Of a DNA stretch of 63,756 bases, positions 43,859 through 52,565 are shown piece by piece. The notes below the pieces were generated by a model, which was not told the origin of the DNA, ran no database searches, and saw nothing but the letters and a program-made list of their open reading frames with translations. The DNA comes from Ruminococcaceae bacterium UBA7075 (GTDB lineage: Bacteria; Bacillota; Clostridia; Oscillospirales; Acutalibacteraceae): contig DKZL01000066.1 of NCBI GenBank assembly GCA_002493635.1, positions 1 to 63,756 of the forward strand. Reading direction: 5' to 3'. Position 1 is the stretch's first letter, and each line of letters starts with the position of its first letter. The position numbers and the translations under genes were made by a program.

Positions 43859-45199
43859 ATGAAAAAAATAATTTCACTTTCTTTGTGTATTGCGTTATCT
43901 GCTTTGACGTTATGTGCCTGCGGCGATAATACGCAAATGAATTCAAAAGAAAAACTGTCGGATAATCACAAACGCTCAACTGATGTTGAACAGACATATA
44001 ATTATAATGACGGTGCAACCGACTCACCGTCCACATATAACGAATTTAAAAACGAAATTACCGACTTTGAATTAAAGTTTTTCAGAAACAGTTTCAAAGA
44101 AAACGAAGGAACTATGTTTGTAACCGCTCCGATAAATGTTGTTGCCGAGCTTGGTCTGCTTGCTAACGGTGCGTCAAAGGATTCTCAGACAGAAATCCTG
44201 AATACATTGGGCGACGATATTAACCTTGATACAATCAACGAGTGTATGTCATACTTTATGAGCCGTATTCAGGCGGTTGCCGGTATGGAAAGCGAAAAGA
44301 TTGACGAGCTTACCGGCAAAAAAATAACTTCGGATACTACGAACTACGTTAAATTCAAACAAGCATTGGTATTCAATGACACACTTGATGTCAAGTCCAA
44401 ATTTTTACAAACAAATGCAGATTATTACGGCTCGGATATATACCGTTTAAACTATTCGGATGAAAATTCTCTTGTAAAGCTTAATAATGAATTTACAGAT
44501 TTTTCAGACCATACCGTTGATGAACTTAATACCGAAAACAGCCTGATTTCAATTTTAGGCGCAGATATTTGCGACACCTGGCTTGATGCCTATTCACAGG
44601 ATGATATAGAGGAAGGCACTTTCAAGGCAGGCTCAGGCGACAAAACGATTAAATTTCTTAAGTCAAACGAATCCTATATGCACACAAAAACAGCACAGGG
44701 AGTTGTTAAATACACCTCAAAAACTCCGCTCAAAATGGTGTTTATAATGCCGAATGAGGATATAACGCTTGACGAATACATAAGCAACTTCACAAATCTT
44801 GAGTATCAGAATCTCTTTTCAAGCATAGATGTTACAAAAAAGGCAACTGCAAAAATTCCTGAATTTTCAATAGAAAGCAAGGAAACGGCTTCAGATATTA
44901 CCTCAGCCGTAAGCAGCAGCGGACTTTATACGCTGTTCACCGATGAATCAACCTTTGCAAATCTGACGAACTCAACCGAATTTATGTTTGACAATATGTT
45001 TGAAATCAGTCCAAAGCTTACTGTAAATGCAGCAGGAATCGGCGGTAATTCATCAAATGATGCAAAACAGATTCTCGCAAAACGCACAACCGAGCTTGAA
45101 TCAACTGATGTAACAGTTGAATTTAACCGCCCGTTTATGTTTATGCTTATTGATAATGAGTCAGGCATTCCTGTCTATATGGGTACTGTTGATTTTTAA
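43859..45199 (+). CDS. Serpin-family lipoprotein
   Basis: A 446-residue secreted protein with a lipobox (LTLCAC, Cys at about residue 20), a linker, and a serpin fold. N-terminal serpin helices include NVVAELGLLANGASKDSQTE, and the C-terminal signature is FNRPFMFMLIDNESGIPVYM. Serpins trap serine or cysteine proteases with an exposed reactive loop; here the loop region (NAAGIGGNSSNDAKQIL) lacks the Ala-rich hinge of strong inhibitors, so activity is uncertain. It may guard surface proteins against gut proteases. AGGAAAATC precedes the ATG. Confidence 0.88.
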   Translation: MKKIISLSLCIALSALTLCACGDNTQMNSKEKLSDNHKRSTDVEQTYNYNDGATDSPSTYNEFKNEITDFELKFFRNSFKENEGTMFVTAPINVVAELGLLANGASKDSQTEILNTLGDDINLDTINECMSYFMSRIQAVAGMESEKIDELTGKKITSDTTNYVKFKQALVFNDTLDVKSKFLQTNADYYGSDIYRLNYSDENSLVKLNNEFTDFSDHTVDELNTENSLISILGADICDTWLDAYSQDDIEEGTFKAGSGDKTIKFLKSNESYMHTKTAQGVVKYTSKTPLKMVFIMPNEDITLDEYISNFTNLEYQNLFSSIDVTKKATAKIPEFSIESKETASDITSAVSSSGLYTLFTDESTFANLTNSTEFMFDNMFEISPKLTVNAAGIGGNSSNDAKQILAKRTTELESTDVTVEFNRPFMFMLIDNESGIPVYMGTVDF

Positions 45200-45214
45200 G
45201 ATTCTATATTTTGC

Positions 45215-45250
45215 AAAACGGTGCAGTTCATATTGAACTGCACCGTTTTT
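45215..45250. terminator. Bidirectional terminator, serpin / asparaginase
   Basis: Stem AAAACGGTGCAGTTCA / TGAACTGCACCGTTTT around a few bases, T-runs on both strands. Confidence 0.88.
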
Positions 45251-45279
45251 AGTATAATTATTTTAGGAAACTGCCTGTT

Positions 45280-46248
45280 TTATTGAAAATCACCGCCACA
45301 GGGCAGTAAAACATTACGGATATGCTGTTTGTCCAATAGTCTGAGTTTAATCTCCATTGCGATTGGTGCCGCTGCCGGTAAGGAAATAATTGAAAGTTCA
45401 TCAAAAATCAGTTTACTTTCATATCCAAATTCGCTGCATATACCTGTAAGAAAAATCGGTACTTCATAATGTTTTGCCATTTCACAAAAGTTTTGCAACG
45501 GCTTTAAAGCTGTTGCAAGTGTACCGGAATGAAATCCCTCAATGAGAATTGCTTTTATATTACTGTTAAGCTGCGGATAATTGATGTCAATTCCGCTTTT
45601 AATAATTACTATATCATTGCATGATGAAATATTAATTTTATCAAAAATAAACTTACTTTCACTCTCGGTATAATCCGGATTTGCTATAAATTTACCATTT
45701 TCGATATAACCGAACGGCATATCAAAAATACTGTACAGACTGTCGCTGTATGCACTGTGAGCAAGAAGTCTGGTTGCCCTGTGGATTTTGGGCATATCAT
45801 TGTTATTCTGATATGCAGCAAACACTCCCCTGCCCTGCCTTGCTTTTATAAAATCCACAGCCGCACAAAAATTTTTAAACCCGTTTGAACGTCTGTCTGC
45901 AAGCGGATAATTTGCAGAAACCACAACCATAGGCAAATTAATATCTGAAAAGGCATAACCTAAAAATGCCGATGTATATTGCAGCGTATCAGTACCGTGG
46001 GTAACAATTATGCCGTCAAGTTGTGAAAAATCATAATTTTTAATTGCATTATACAGCATCATCAGATAATCGCCGCAGAGATTTTCACTCAAAATAGTAT
46101 AAGGCTTAAGTATTTCAAAATTAACACTGCTATCAAGCTTATTATACATATCAAGCAACAGATAAGAATTATTTTCGTCTGTACTAAGAACAACGTTTTT
46201 CTGCGTACAGCTTATTGTGCCGCCTGTAAAAACAACAAGTATTTTCAT
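45280..46248 (-). CDS. Asparaginase-family protein
   Basis: A cytoplasmic amidohydrolase of about 322 residues. The first catalytic Thr is in VFTGGTISC, and the second triad is in GIIVTHGTDTLQYT (Thr-Asp of the THGTDT motif), with VVSANYPLADRRSNG following, in the pattern of L-asparaginase. The C-terminal half is less typical and shorter. No signal peptide is seen, so it is probably the cytoplasmic low-affinity type. The start at 46248 follows GGTGAT. Confidence 0.87.
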   Translation of the reverse strand: MKILVVFTGGTISCTQKNVVLSTDENNSYLLLDMYNKLDSSVNFEILKPYTILSENLCGDYLMMLYNAIKNYDFSQLDGIIVTHGTDTLQYTSAFLGYAFSDINLPMVVVSANYPLADRRSNGFKNFCAAVDFIKARQGRGVFAAYQNNNDMPKIHRATRLLAHSAYSDSLYSIFDMPFGYIENGKFIANPDYTESESKFIFDKINISSCNDIVIIKSGIDINYPQLNSNIKAILIEGFHSGTLATALKPLQNFCEMAKHYEVPIFLTGICSEFGYESKLIFDELSIISLPAAAPIAMEIKLRLLDKQHIRNVLLPCGGDFQ

Positions 46249-46289
46249 ATTTTTTATCACCGTTCTTTTGGACGCTTTATAAGCTTGAA

Positions 46290-46610
46290 TTAATATGCAA
46301 CCATTGCGACCCGAAGATATACTTCGGTTTTATGGTGAACATCATATTTTACCTTAACAATCCGTAGGGAACGACACAGGGTCATTCCCTACAAATGTTG
46401 AAAAAATTTCCGATAAATATGTAGTTTATTTAAATTATATGAATCTTTCCTTAACAGTTTGTAGGGGACGGCATCCCTGACGTTCCTCCCTTAGGTTTCT
46501 GCTAATTTTCGGGACGTCTGGGTATTCCCTTAATAAGGGAAATGCCCGCAGGGCAAAGGGTTTGCCGTCTTCGCAGAAGAGCCGTCCCCTACACAGAACT
46601 TCATTTATTA
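46290..46610. repeat. Cluster of GTAGGG(G/A)ACG repeats
   Basis: Holds GACCCGAAGATATACTTCGG, CCGTAGGGAACGACACAGG paired with TCATTCCCTACA, then TTTGTAGGGGACGGCATCCC paired at distance with GAGCCGTCCCCTACA, with AAATGCCCGCAGGGCAAAGG inside. The open frame crossing it (46435-46641) is judged chance. No gene is seen in 46261-46648. Confidence 0.75.
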
Positions 46611-46648
46611 TTAAAATAAACATTAATTTTATTGTATGCATATTTTTC

Positions 46649-47116
46649 TTACAAATGTATTTTACCCGTGATTTTTTCTATGGTAATTTCAATTACATCT
46701 GTTCTGTCATACATCTGTTTTATTTCTTGAAGTCCTGCTTCTTTGCAATCAGCACAGTACTTATCCAGAATAAGTTCAAGCGCATGATGACGGTCATCGG
46801 TCATTCGTTTCGCCGTGCCAAAAACTATTGCACTGCGAAAACGTGTTGAGCGTTTTTCGGGGACAACCTCGCTGCTTTCAACCGCAGTAAAGCACACCTT
46901 GTCACAAAATTTAAGATTTTCCTGCTTATGACCGACATTAAAGGAACAATGAAAATAAATTTTATCTCCCTCGACAACATGGTTTACGGGCACACCGTAA
47001 GGATAACCGTCCTCGCCCACCGTCGAAAATACTCCGCTCTCAGCATTTGCCAGAATCTGACGTGCAGTCTGTTCGTCACACTCTCTGTCTTTTCTTCGCA
47101 TTTTATGTTCAATCAC
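46649..47116 (-). CDS. Pyridoxamine 5'-phosphate oxidase-like flavoprotein (NimA-like)
   Basis: A 155-residue split-barrel protein of the PNPOx-like group (MRRKDRECDEQTARQILANA, then GVFSTVGEDGYPYGVPVNHV and IYFHCSFNVGHKQENL). Such proteins bind FMN or heme; some reduce nitroimidazoles, but the label covers many functions. It starts at GTG 47116 with AGGTGAT just upstream. It is the last gene behind the radical SAM and HTH genes, 12 nt after the HTH stop. Confidence 0.85.
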   Translation of the reverse strand: MIEHKMRRKDRECDEQTARQILANAESGVFSTVGEDGYPYGVPVNHVVEGDKIYFHCSFNVGHKQENLKFCDKVCFTAVESSEVVPEKRSTRFRSAIVFGTAKRMTDDRHHALELILDKYCADCKEAGLQEIKQMYDRTDVIEITIEKITGKIHL

Positions 47117-47128
47117 AATATCACCTTT

Positions 47129-47374
47129 TTATTTCAATAAAAAATCAAGACTTACCGAGAATATTTCAGAGAATGCTTTCAGTTCTATATCCGTAACATA
47201 TCTTTCGCCGTTTTCGATTCTTCTTATTGCAGTTTTATCCATATCAATGCCTTTTATCTGCATTTTTTCGGCAAGCAATCTCTGAGAAGTTTTTTCCGGT
47301 AAATTCTTTCTCAATACAGCAATTTTTTTACCACACAAATTTCGGGTGCCATCCTTTGCTTTATGCTTAAACAT
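47129..47374 (-). CDS. XRE-type HTH regulator in the radical SAM operon
   Basis: An 81-residue protein with a Cro/C1 helix-turn-helix (LRKNLPEKTSQRLLAEKMQ, then MDKTAIRRIENGERYVTDIE and FSVSLDFLLK). The ATG at 47374 is chosen because CGGAGG lies ten bases upstream, although the frame is open to 47440. It lies between the radical SAM gene and the flavoprotein gene in one direction. It probably regulates this operon. Confidence 0.85.
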   Translation of the reverse strand: MFKHKAKDGTRNLCGKKIAVLRKNLPEKTSQRLLAEKMQIKGIDMDKTAIRRIENGERYVTDIELKAFSEIFSVSLDFLLK

Positions 47375-47423
47375 TTTATCCTCCGTATAATCAAAATGAG
47401 TATTTGTATGACTCATATTAATT

Positions 47424-48176
47424 TTATGGTTTATATTCATTTATAATATCAAGTATTTTGCTATGATAAACATTGCCGTTCAGCACATCTCCGTTTGGAG
47501 AAAAACTAATTGCTCTAATATCTCTGGGATTCTCCTCGTATGGACTTGAATAATCTGTATCATCATCAAAATATTCACTTAAATATTTGATAGCATTCCC
47601 ACTTGGAAAAATAACATTTCCTGAACTAACAGGAATATTTAAATAAGCAAATTCATTGATAATTTTCTTTGTCTGTATGTTATATGGATTATTGTCCTCC
47701 TTGCTGATCAGCCATGCAGGACTCAATATTATTGAAACACCGGATTCAACAACGCATTCAGCAAAATATTTGACAGGCTCTAAAGGTATTGTTTCTTGAT
47801 GAAAAGCATCAACTGATAAAAGAATCCTACATACTCCGCTATCAGCAAGCGATTCAACAACTTCCCTGATTCTTATTCTGTTCTTAGTGAAAAATCCATT
47901 GGTAATAATCTCCCTTTTCGGTATCTCCATCTCTGTTGCAGTTTTATGTATCTTACAAACCACTTCAGGATAAAGTAACGGTTCTCCTCCAAAGGTCATC
48001 AATGATTCAATCTTGTAATTCTTGCATATATCACGAATTGCATTTACGGCAATATCTGCATCTATATATCCTGTACAAGAGCTATGGTCTCCTTCAGAAC
48101 AATGCTTGCATCTTCCTGTACAAGCCATAGTAACAACAAACTCAATTCGATTTAAATTTTTTATATATTCATTCAT
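47424..48176 (-). CDS. Small radical SAM protein
   Basis: A 250-residue enzyme with the radical SAM cluster motif CTGRCKHC (Cys19, Cys23, Cys26 from the chosen start), the SAM-binding Gly-rich block TFGGEPLLYPE, and LLSVDAFHQETI. It lacks a C-terminal SPASM/Twitch Cys cluster and an RRE-like front domain. The reaction cannot be told from sequence. The ATG at 48176 is preferred because GAAAGGA lies about 12 bases upstream. It heads a compact unit with the HTH and PNPOx-like genes and is preceded by a 12-codon ORF. Confidence 0.87.
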   Translation of the reverse strand: MNEYIKNLNRIEFVVTMACTGRCKHCSEGDHSSCTGYIDADIAVNAIRDICKNYKIESLMTFGGEPLLYPEVVCKIHKTATEMEIPKREIITNGFFTKNRIRIREVVESLADSGVCRILLSVDAFHQETIPLEPVKYFAECVVESGVSIILSPAWLISKEDNNPYNIQTKKIINEFAYLNIPVSSGNVIFPSGNAIKYLSEYFDDDTDYSSPYEENPRDIRAISFSPNGDVLNGNVYHSKILDIINEYKP

Positions 48177-48227
48177 AACAAACTGCATTCCTTTCAGAAA
48201 TAAATTAGTAATATCCAATTTTTGAAT

Positions 48228-48302
48228 GATGCAGTTCTGACAACATAAGCATTGCTTTCAATTAATCTCGATACAACCTGTTGTCAGTATTAGAACTGCA
48301 TC
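48228..48302 (-). repeat. Long imperfect inverted repeat upstream of the radical SAM gene
   Basis: Arms GATGCAGTTCTGACAAC (48228-48244) and GTTGTC plus AGAACTGCATC (48280-48302, with a 6-nt bulge). It lies in the leader between the 12-codon ORF and the radical SAM gene, overlapping the end of the ORF. No T-run follows, so it is an RNA structure or operator rather than a terminator. Confidence 0.7.
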
Positions 48303-48328
48303 GAGTAGTTAATTCGTTTTCTCACCAT
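48290..48328 (-). CDS. Possible 12-residue peptide ORF before the radical SAM gene
   Basis: The ORF MVRKRINYSMQF is preceded by AAAAGGAGATA directly before ATG, the best ribosome site in the neighbourhood. A promoter-like TTGCAA / 16 bp / TATAGA lies about 50 bases upstream. It may be a leader peptide, a precursor of a modified peptide, a signal peptide of the operon, or the decayed start of a gene. Only the sequence context supports it. Confidence 0.4.
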   Translation of the reverse strand: MVRKRINYSMQF

Positions 48329-48455
48329 TATCTCCTTTTACAGCTAAAATCCAATTTGTCGAGCTGTCTCTCTATATTCAAATGATTCACTTTTGCAAAA
48401 AAGTGAACATTTCCATTTGTTTAGCAATTTAGTCTTCGATGAATAAGAATTTAAA

Positions 48456-48836
48456 TTAGTTCTTTACTTTCAATCCAAAAGCAAGCCAACGACCGTCGGG
48501 ATCTTCAATAACAAACTCTTTATTCTGATAGTCAGTCATATTTAAAGACTTAACAATTTTTATTCCTTTTGCAACAAACTTTTTTTCAAGCAATTGTTGA
48601 TTTTCTGTATATAAATATGCGTCATATCCATATCCGTATATTTTTCGATTAGGCAACACTTTGTCCGTATTTGCTTGAAGTAGAATAATTTCAATATTGT
48701 CTTTATAAAGACAAATATGAGGTTCTTTACATTCCAAGTATTCAACTGCTCTGAATTCCAACTTCGACACATAAAATTCTTCAGTCTTTTTTATATTTGG
48801 AACAGGAAAAATACAGCTTAACCCCATTATGCTCAT
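48456..48836 (-). CDS. VOC-family (glyoxalase/bleomycin-resistance fold) protein
   Basis: A 126-residue protein with the vicinal oxygen chelate pattern (CIFPVPNIKKTEEFYVSKLE and EFVIEDPDGRWLAFGLK). The single-domain family is broad, ranging from metal-binding dioxygenases to drug-binding proteins; no substrate can be inferred. AGAGGTG precedes the ATG. It stands alone, between the tRNA and the radical SAM unit. Confidence 0.82.
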   Translation of the reverse strand: MSIMGLSCIFPVPNIKKTEEFYVSKLEFRAVEYLECKEPHICLYKDNIEIILLQANTDKVLPNRKIYGYGYDAYLYTENQQLLEKKFVAKGIKIVKSLNMTDYQNKEFVIEDPDGRWLAFGLKVKN

Positions 48837-48920
48837 ATTTCATTCACACCTCTAAACTCCCATTTATCGATTCATCTTTTCAACTGACAGATTCAGCAAC
48901 AGAAATGTTATCATAAATAA

Positions 48921-48949
48921 AAAACGGATACCAACAAAGTATCCGTTTT
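48921..48949. terminator. tRNA gene terminator
   Basis: Stem AAAACGGATAC / GTATCCGTTTT with a 7-nt loop and T-runs, starting right after the CCA end of the tRNA. Confidence 0.85.
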
Positions 48950-48950
48950 T

Positions 48951-49027
48951 TGGTGCGCCAACAGGGACTCGAACCCCGGACCGACCGGTTATGAGCCGGT
49001 AGCTCTAACCAACTGAGCTATTGGCGC
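48951..49027 (-). tRNA. tRNA with CAU anticodon (Met or Ile2)
   Basis: A 77-nt cloverleaf on the minus strand: acceptor stem GCGCCAA / TTGGCGC, discriminator A and encoded CCA, D arm AGCTCAGTTGGTTAGAGCT, anticodon arm ACCGG-CTCATAA-CCGGT, and T arm with GGTTCGAGTCC. CAU can be elongator Met, or Ile2 after lysidine modification of C34; the sequence alone does not settle it. Confidence 0.93.
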
Positions 49028-49045
49028 TTATATTTCGCAAGGATT

Positions 49046-49074
49046 ATTATATCAAATTTAAATATCGTTGTCAA
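49046..49074 (-). promoter_or_regulatory. tRNA promoter
   Basis: Perfect TTGACA (49069-49074), 17-bp spacer, TATAAT (49046-49051), ending 18 bases before the mature tRNA start. Confidence 0.85.
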
Positions 49075-49230
49075 CGAAATATAAAGATTTTTTAACTTTA
49101 AACTTCACACAAAAACAAAATTCTCCTTGTAATTCCACTTCACATCATAGCAAAGGGATGTTTATTGGACATCAGCTGAATTATAATTTAATTATAAAGT
49201 AAACGACGCACCAAAATCGGAGGAATTATT

Positions 49231-49461
49231 ATGTTGAATTTTTGTATATTTGTATTTATTATTTATGCTGTTGCATCTTCGGTTAGAGCAATTCTAAGAG
49301 GAGATTTTCTTCAAAATGTCGTTATGTTTGCAAAAGCTTTTAAAAACATTGAAAACAAAAACAAAAATCCTGAAGAAAAGCCTAAGATTGTCCGCATAAA
49401 TCAGTGTAAAAATCAGGAAAAAATCAATAAAATATCAAATCAAACCAAACGTGCGGCTTAA
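49231..49461 (+). CDS. Small single-span membrane protein, unknown
   Basis: A 76-residue protein: one N-terminal membrane helix (FCIFVFIIYAVASSVRAIL), then a strongly basic, Lys/Asn-rich tail. CGGAGGA precedes the ATG with good spacing. No family recognised. Confidence 0.65.
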   Translation: MLNFCIFVFIIYAVASSVRAILRGDFLQNVVMFAKAFKNIENKNKNPEEKPKIVRINQCKNQEKINKISNQTKRAA

Positions 49462-49487
49462 TTGACAAATTCAAACACGCTGTGTAT

Positions 49488-49979
49488 TTATTCCGTTATT
49501 ATATTCCAGCTTTGCTTTAATCGTTCAAGCGAGAACGCTGCATTTGCCGGACTTGTTGAAGGCAGCTTTACTGCCGGAATATTAGTGACAGGGTAAATAT
49601 ACTTTTGATATAAATTATAGGATGTCGTACCGTTGGCAAAAATCCGTGTAACCCTGCTGTTGTCCAGAATCGCCGAAAGATCATTCGGAACAACATCCTT
49701 AATTGAACTGTCAGACGAACCTGTTATTGTACAGGAGTGAATTGTATCCCACATTGCAATATTATGTTTCAGCACCAGTTCAGACTTTTCTTCCATTGTC
49801 CGAGGTATTTCTTCATTAAAAAGCTCCGCAATAAGCCTCCAGAAGCGATTCTGAGGATGTCCGTAGAAAAACTGCGCCTCTCTTGACTTAACAGACGGAA
49901 AACTGCCAAGAATAAGCTTTGTGCAATATTTATCATACAACGGTGGAATCGGATGAATTATTCTTTGCGTATCACTCAT
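49488..49979 (-). CDS. Uracil/hypoxanthine-DNA glycosylase-like protein
   Basis: A 163-residue protein of the uracil-DNA glycosylase superfamily, like family 6 deoxyinosine glycosylases. The front motif is LILGSFPSVKSREAQFFYGH followed by PQNRFW, and the back motif is LPSTSPANAAFS. It would excise deaminated bases in DNA repair. The ATG at 49979 lies two bases after the stop of the HD gene, suggesting coupling. Confidence 0.85.
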   Translation of the reverse strand: MSDTQRIIHPIPPLYDKYCTKLILGSFPSVKSREAQFFYGHPQNRFWRLIAELFNEEIPRTMEEKSELVLKHNIAMWDTIHSCTITGSSDSSIKDVVPNDLSAILDNSRVTRIFANGTTSYNLYQKYIYPVTNIPAVKLPSTSPANAAFSLERLKQSWNIITE

Positions 49980-49980
49980 A

Positions 49981-50484
49981 CTAAGCCTCACATCCGTCAA
50001 GATACATTTTCTTAATTATAGCTTTTCCTGTCGGCGTCTTAAAAATCTTGTCATACACTTTTTTGATGCTTTCAACGCTTGAATTATCTTCAAAGAGATT
50101 AACAATAAAATCTGCTTCCACAAGTATCTGATACGGTAAGGTATTTATGCAATTATAAGTATGATGATGTGCCACAAGATATTTTACATTATCAATAAAT
50201 TCTTTCTCATATCCAAGCCTGTTAAGCAATATTTCTGCTTCGGCAGGCCCTTCAAGCTCTTGATATTTGCCTGCGCTTGAATTGTACTTTTGCTCACTTA
50301 ATTTTATGCCAATATCATGAACAACAGCCGATACCTCTAAAAGTTCCTGCTCCTCAGCACCGAGCTGTTCTCCCTCACCAATAGTTTTTGCAAATGAAAA
50401 TACTTTTAGAAAATGATTAATTCTGCGTACATCTGTACCAAAATATTCAATCATTGCATTGATAACTTTTCCGGTTCTTTTCAT
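49981..50484 (-). CDS. HD-domain protein
   Basis: A 167-residue protein with an HD metal-dependent phosphohydrolase pattern: His in RRINHFLKVF, the HD pair in AVVHDIG, and AHHHTY with a later VEADFIVN (Asp). Substrate unknown; small HD proteins often act on nucleotides. It is between the DUF5662-like and glycosylase genes, with gaps of ten bases and one base, so one operon. Confidence 0.85.
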   Translation of the reverse strand: MKRTGKVINAMIEYFGTDVRRINHFLKVFSFAKTIGEGEQLGAEEQELLEVSAVVHDIGIKLSEQKYNSSAGKYQELEGPAEAEILLNRLGYEKEFIDNVKYLVAHHHTYNCINTLPYQILVEADFIVNLFEDNSSVESIKKVYDKIFKTPTGKAIIKKMYLDGCEA

Positions 50485-50494
50485 ACTTTTATCC

Positions 50495-51019
50495 CTATTT
50501 CTTCATCTTGCGAATATACGCAAATGTCTTTTCCTCGCCCTCATCCCTGAGCATCTCCAGCAATTTATTAAGAAGTGCCTCTGTGTTCGGGTGCATTCTG
50601 TTCTTGCCCTTTACACGTAAAAAGTATGTGTAGGGGTCGCTGTCCTTGTATTCCTTACCGTTATAAATCTTGCTTGCAGCAACACGGTCGCAAAACATTT
50701 CAATCACATAACGGACAGGCATTTCTACATTTTCAATCTGCTTTGTTTTTGGATTGTAATCATTCCAATATTCATAGTGGTGGCGGTTTCTTCCCTTGTG
50801 ATGCATCCACGCCCTTGAACAGCCGTAAATCTCCCTCTCCTTCTCATTAGGACTGCGTGTACCCTGATAATACTTTGCACCGGGAATAAATTCCGTAGGA
50901 GAATACTTTGACAAATCGTGACGAAGCCCCTGCCACAATATTCCTGCCTTTGCGCAGTTAGCAATTACCTTGTGACGATGCTTGGTTATAGTTTTAAAAT
51001 GTTTGATTGGATATCCCAT
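50495..51019 (-). CDS. DUF5662-family protein
   Basis: A 174-residue soluble protein with conserved His-rich blocks (WQGLRHDLSKYSPTEFIPGA and HHKGRNRHHYEYW), matching the uncharacterised DUF5662 family by eye. The clustered His and Asp residues suggest metal binding. It is the first gene of the operon with the HD and glycosylase genes. Confidence 0.75.
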   Translation of the reverse strand: MGYPIKHFKTITKHRHKVIANCAKAGILWQGLRHDLSKYSPTEFIPGAKYYQGTRSPNEKEREIYGCSRAWMHHKGRNRHHYEYWNDYNPKTKQIENVEMPVRYVIEMFCDRVAASKIYNGKEYKDSDPYTYFLRVKGKNRMHPNTEALLNKLLEMLRDEGEEKTFAYIRKMKK

Positions 51020-51108
51020 AAAAAATCACCACGTTTATTTTATCATATTATTTGGAAGTTTGAAATATCTCTTGCGTTATTTGTCGAAAAAAGTTATAAT
51101 AACCTCAC

Positions 51109-51220
51109 GCTGTTACCAAAATCAAAGATTTTGACAGCTGAGAGAACATTGAAACATAATTTGTCCAATGCTTCGCATTGGAAACTTCGTTCTCTTTGTG
51201 CTTCGCACAAGAATTATGTT
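51109..51220 (+). repeat. Nested hairpin element upstream of the L,D-transpeptidase
   Basis: Hairpin GCTGT..AAAATC-AAA-GATTTT..ACAGC (51109-51138), then outer arms AACATAAT / ATTATGTT (51153-51160, 51213-51220) enclosing CCAATGC-TTC-GCATTGG (51165-51181) and TTGTGC-TTC-GCACAA (51196-51210). No gene. It looks like a small repeat element or structured RNA, 45 bases before the next start codon. Confidence 0.65.
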
Positions 51221-51265
51221 ATAATAAAAGAAATTAAAAATTTGTAATCTTTTAAAGGGGTATTT

Positions 51266-52504
51266 ATGAATAAAAAAATATTTCTTTCCCTCTTAGGTAT
51301 TTTTATTGCCAGCTCAGTAACAATGTGCGTATTTATGTTTACACCACAGAATAATTCTATACCAAAATATGAGCCAATAAACAATGATAATACTGTTGTG
51401 CAAAATGGAACTGTTGACCTCACCGACATAGACACTACTGTTTCATTTATGCCAAGTGTTCAAACACAGGATGATATTACCATTGCAAACGGTAGTTCGG
51501 CAATTATTCCATTATCTGATATAGAAGAGCAGACAATTATCGGATTTGAATGTAGTGACGAAAACATTGTTACGGTAGATGACGGAGGCAGAATTGACGC
51601 ACTTCAAGAGGGTGTAGCAGAGATTACTGCTAATTTTTCAAACCTTGGCTCGTATAAATATAAAGTAATTGTCACAGAAGCAGAGGACAAGATTGAATAT
51701 GACGGATTTTCAACCTGTATTCTTGCAAATACCGACATTTTGTCTGAAAACATACGAACCTTTACAGGCAAACAAAACCTTTATTCAATCAAAGTAAACC
51801 GTCAGATGAATTGCGTTACTGTATATACTTATGACAGCAAAGGCAAATATACTATTCCCATAAGGGCAATGGTATGCTCGTGCGGACTTAACGGCGGCAC
51901 AATTCTCGGCGATTTTAAAATATACTTCCAAAAGGAATGGAATGCTCTGCTGAATGATGTGTACGGTCACTATGTGAGCGGAATATCAGGAAATTATCTG
52001 TTCCATTCCGTTCCATACTATTCAACAGACGAAAACAAACTTGAAACCGAAGAATACAACAAGCTTGGCAGTGACGGTTCACTCGGTTGTGTAAGACTTG
52101 CTGTTGCCGATTCAAAATGGATTTATGAAAACTGCCCTGTCGGCACACCTGTTACGATTTATGACAACAGCAATCCGGGTCCTCTTGGAAAGCCCGAGTT
52201 AATGCATATAGCTGATTTAAATAATGGCTGGGACCCTACAGATGATGACAAAAACAATCCATATCTTATTCAAAAACCTCAGATAAGCGGTGTTTCCGAC
52301 AGAACAATCAATGTTGGTGATGACTTTGATATTTTGGACGGTGTGAGCGCAGTTGATACCTGCGGCAATGACATTACAGATAAAATGGTTATAACAGGAA
52401 ATGTTATAAGCTCAAAAGCAGGCGAATATAAGGTAACTTATGAAGTTGAGGACGCAATGCACCGAACAGCAAGAGAGGATATTGTAATTACGGTCTTAGC
52501 TTAA
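51266..52504 (+). CDS. L,D-transpeptidase (YkuD) with Ig-like domains
   Basis: A secreted or anchored wall enzyme of 412 residues. The N-terminal signal or anchor segment (about 5-25) is followed by an Ig-like Big_2-type domain (about 75-140). The YkuD domain covers about 165-295, with His247 (YLFHSVPY) and the catalytic Cys275 in GSDGSLGCVRL (the family motif is S/T-x-G-C). A C-terminal DUF5011-like Ig domain ends it (about 335-412). It makes 3-3 cross-links or anchors proteins to peptidoglycan. AAAGGGGT precedes the ATG. Confidence 0.91.
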   Translation: MNKKIFLSLLGIFIASSVTMCVFMFTPQNNSIPKYEPINNDNTVVQNGTVDLTDIDTTVSFMPSVQTQDDITIANGSSAIIPLSDIEEQTIIGFECSDENIVTVDDGGRIDALQEGVAEITANFSNLGSYKYKVIVTEAEDKIEYDGFSTCILANTDILSENIRTFTGKQNLYSIKVNRQMNCVTVYTYDSKGKYTIPIRAMVCSCGLNGGTILGDFKIYFQKEWNALLNDVYGHYVSGISGNYLFHSVPYYSTDENKLETEEYNKLGSDGSLGCVRLAVADSKWIYENCPVGTPVTIYDNSNPGPLGKPELMHIADLNNGWDPTDDDKNNPYLIQKPQISGVSDRTINVGDDFDILDGVSAVDTCGNDITDKMVITGNVISSKAGEYKVTYEVEDAMHRTAREDIVITVLA

Positions 52505-52523
52505 ATATAGAATATTTCAAAAT

Positions 52524-52550
52524 AAAAGGAGCGGTCAGACCGCTCCTTTT
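52524..52550. terminator. Bidirectional terminator
   Basis: Twelve-base-pair stem AAAAGGAGCGGT / ACCGCTCCTTTT with a 3-nt loop, between the convergent L,D-transpeptidase and dockerin/LRR genes. Confidence 0.9.
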
Positions 52551-52565
52551 ATTTTTGCTGTTCTG

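Noticed and set aside
46435..46641. Minus-strand open frame of 68 codons
   Set aside because: It is built from the GTAGGG repeat cluster, has no ribosome site and low-complexity composition.
48951..49027. Integration site with a mobile island at the tRNA
   Set aside because: No integrase, no direct repeat of the tRNA end and ordinary neighbouring genes.
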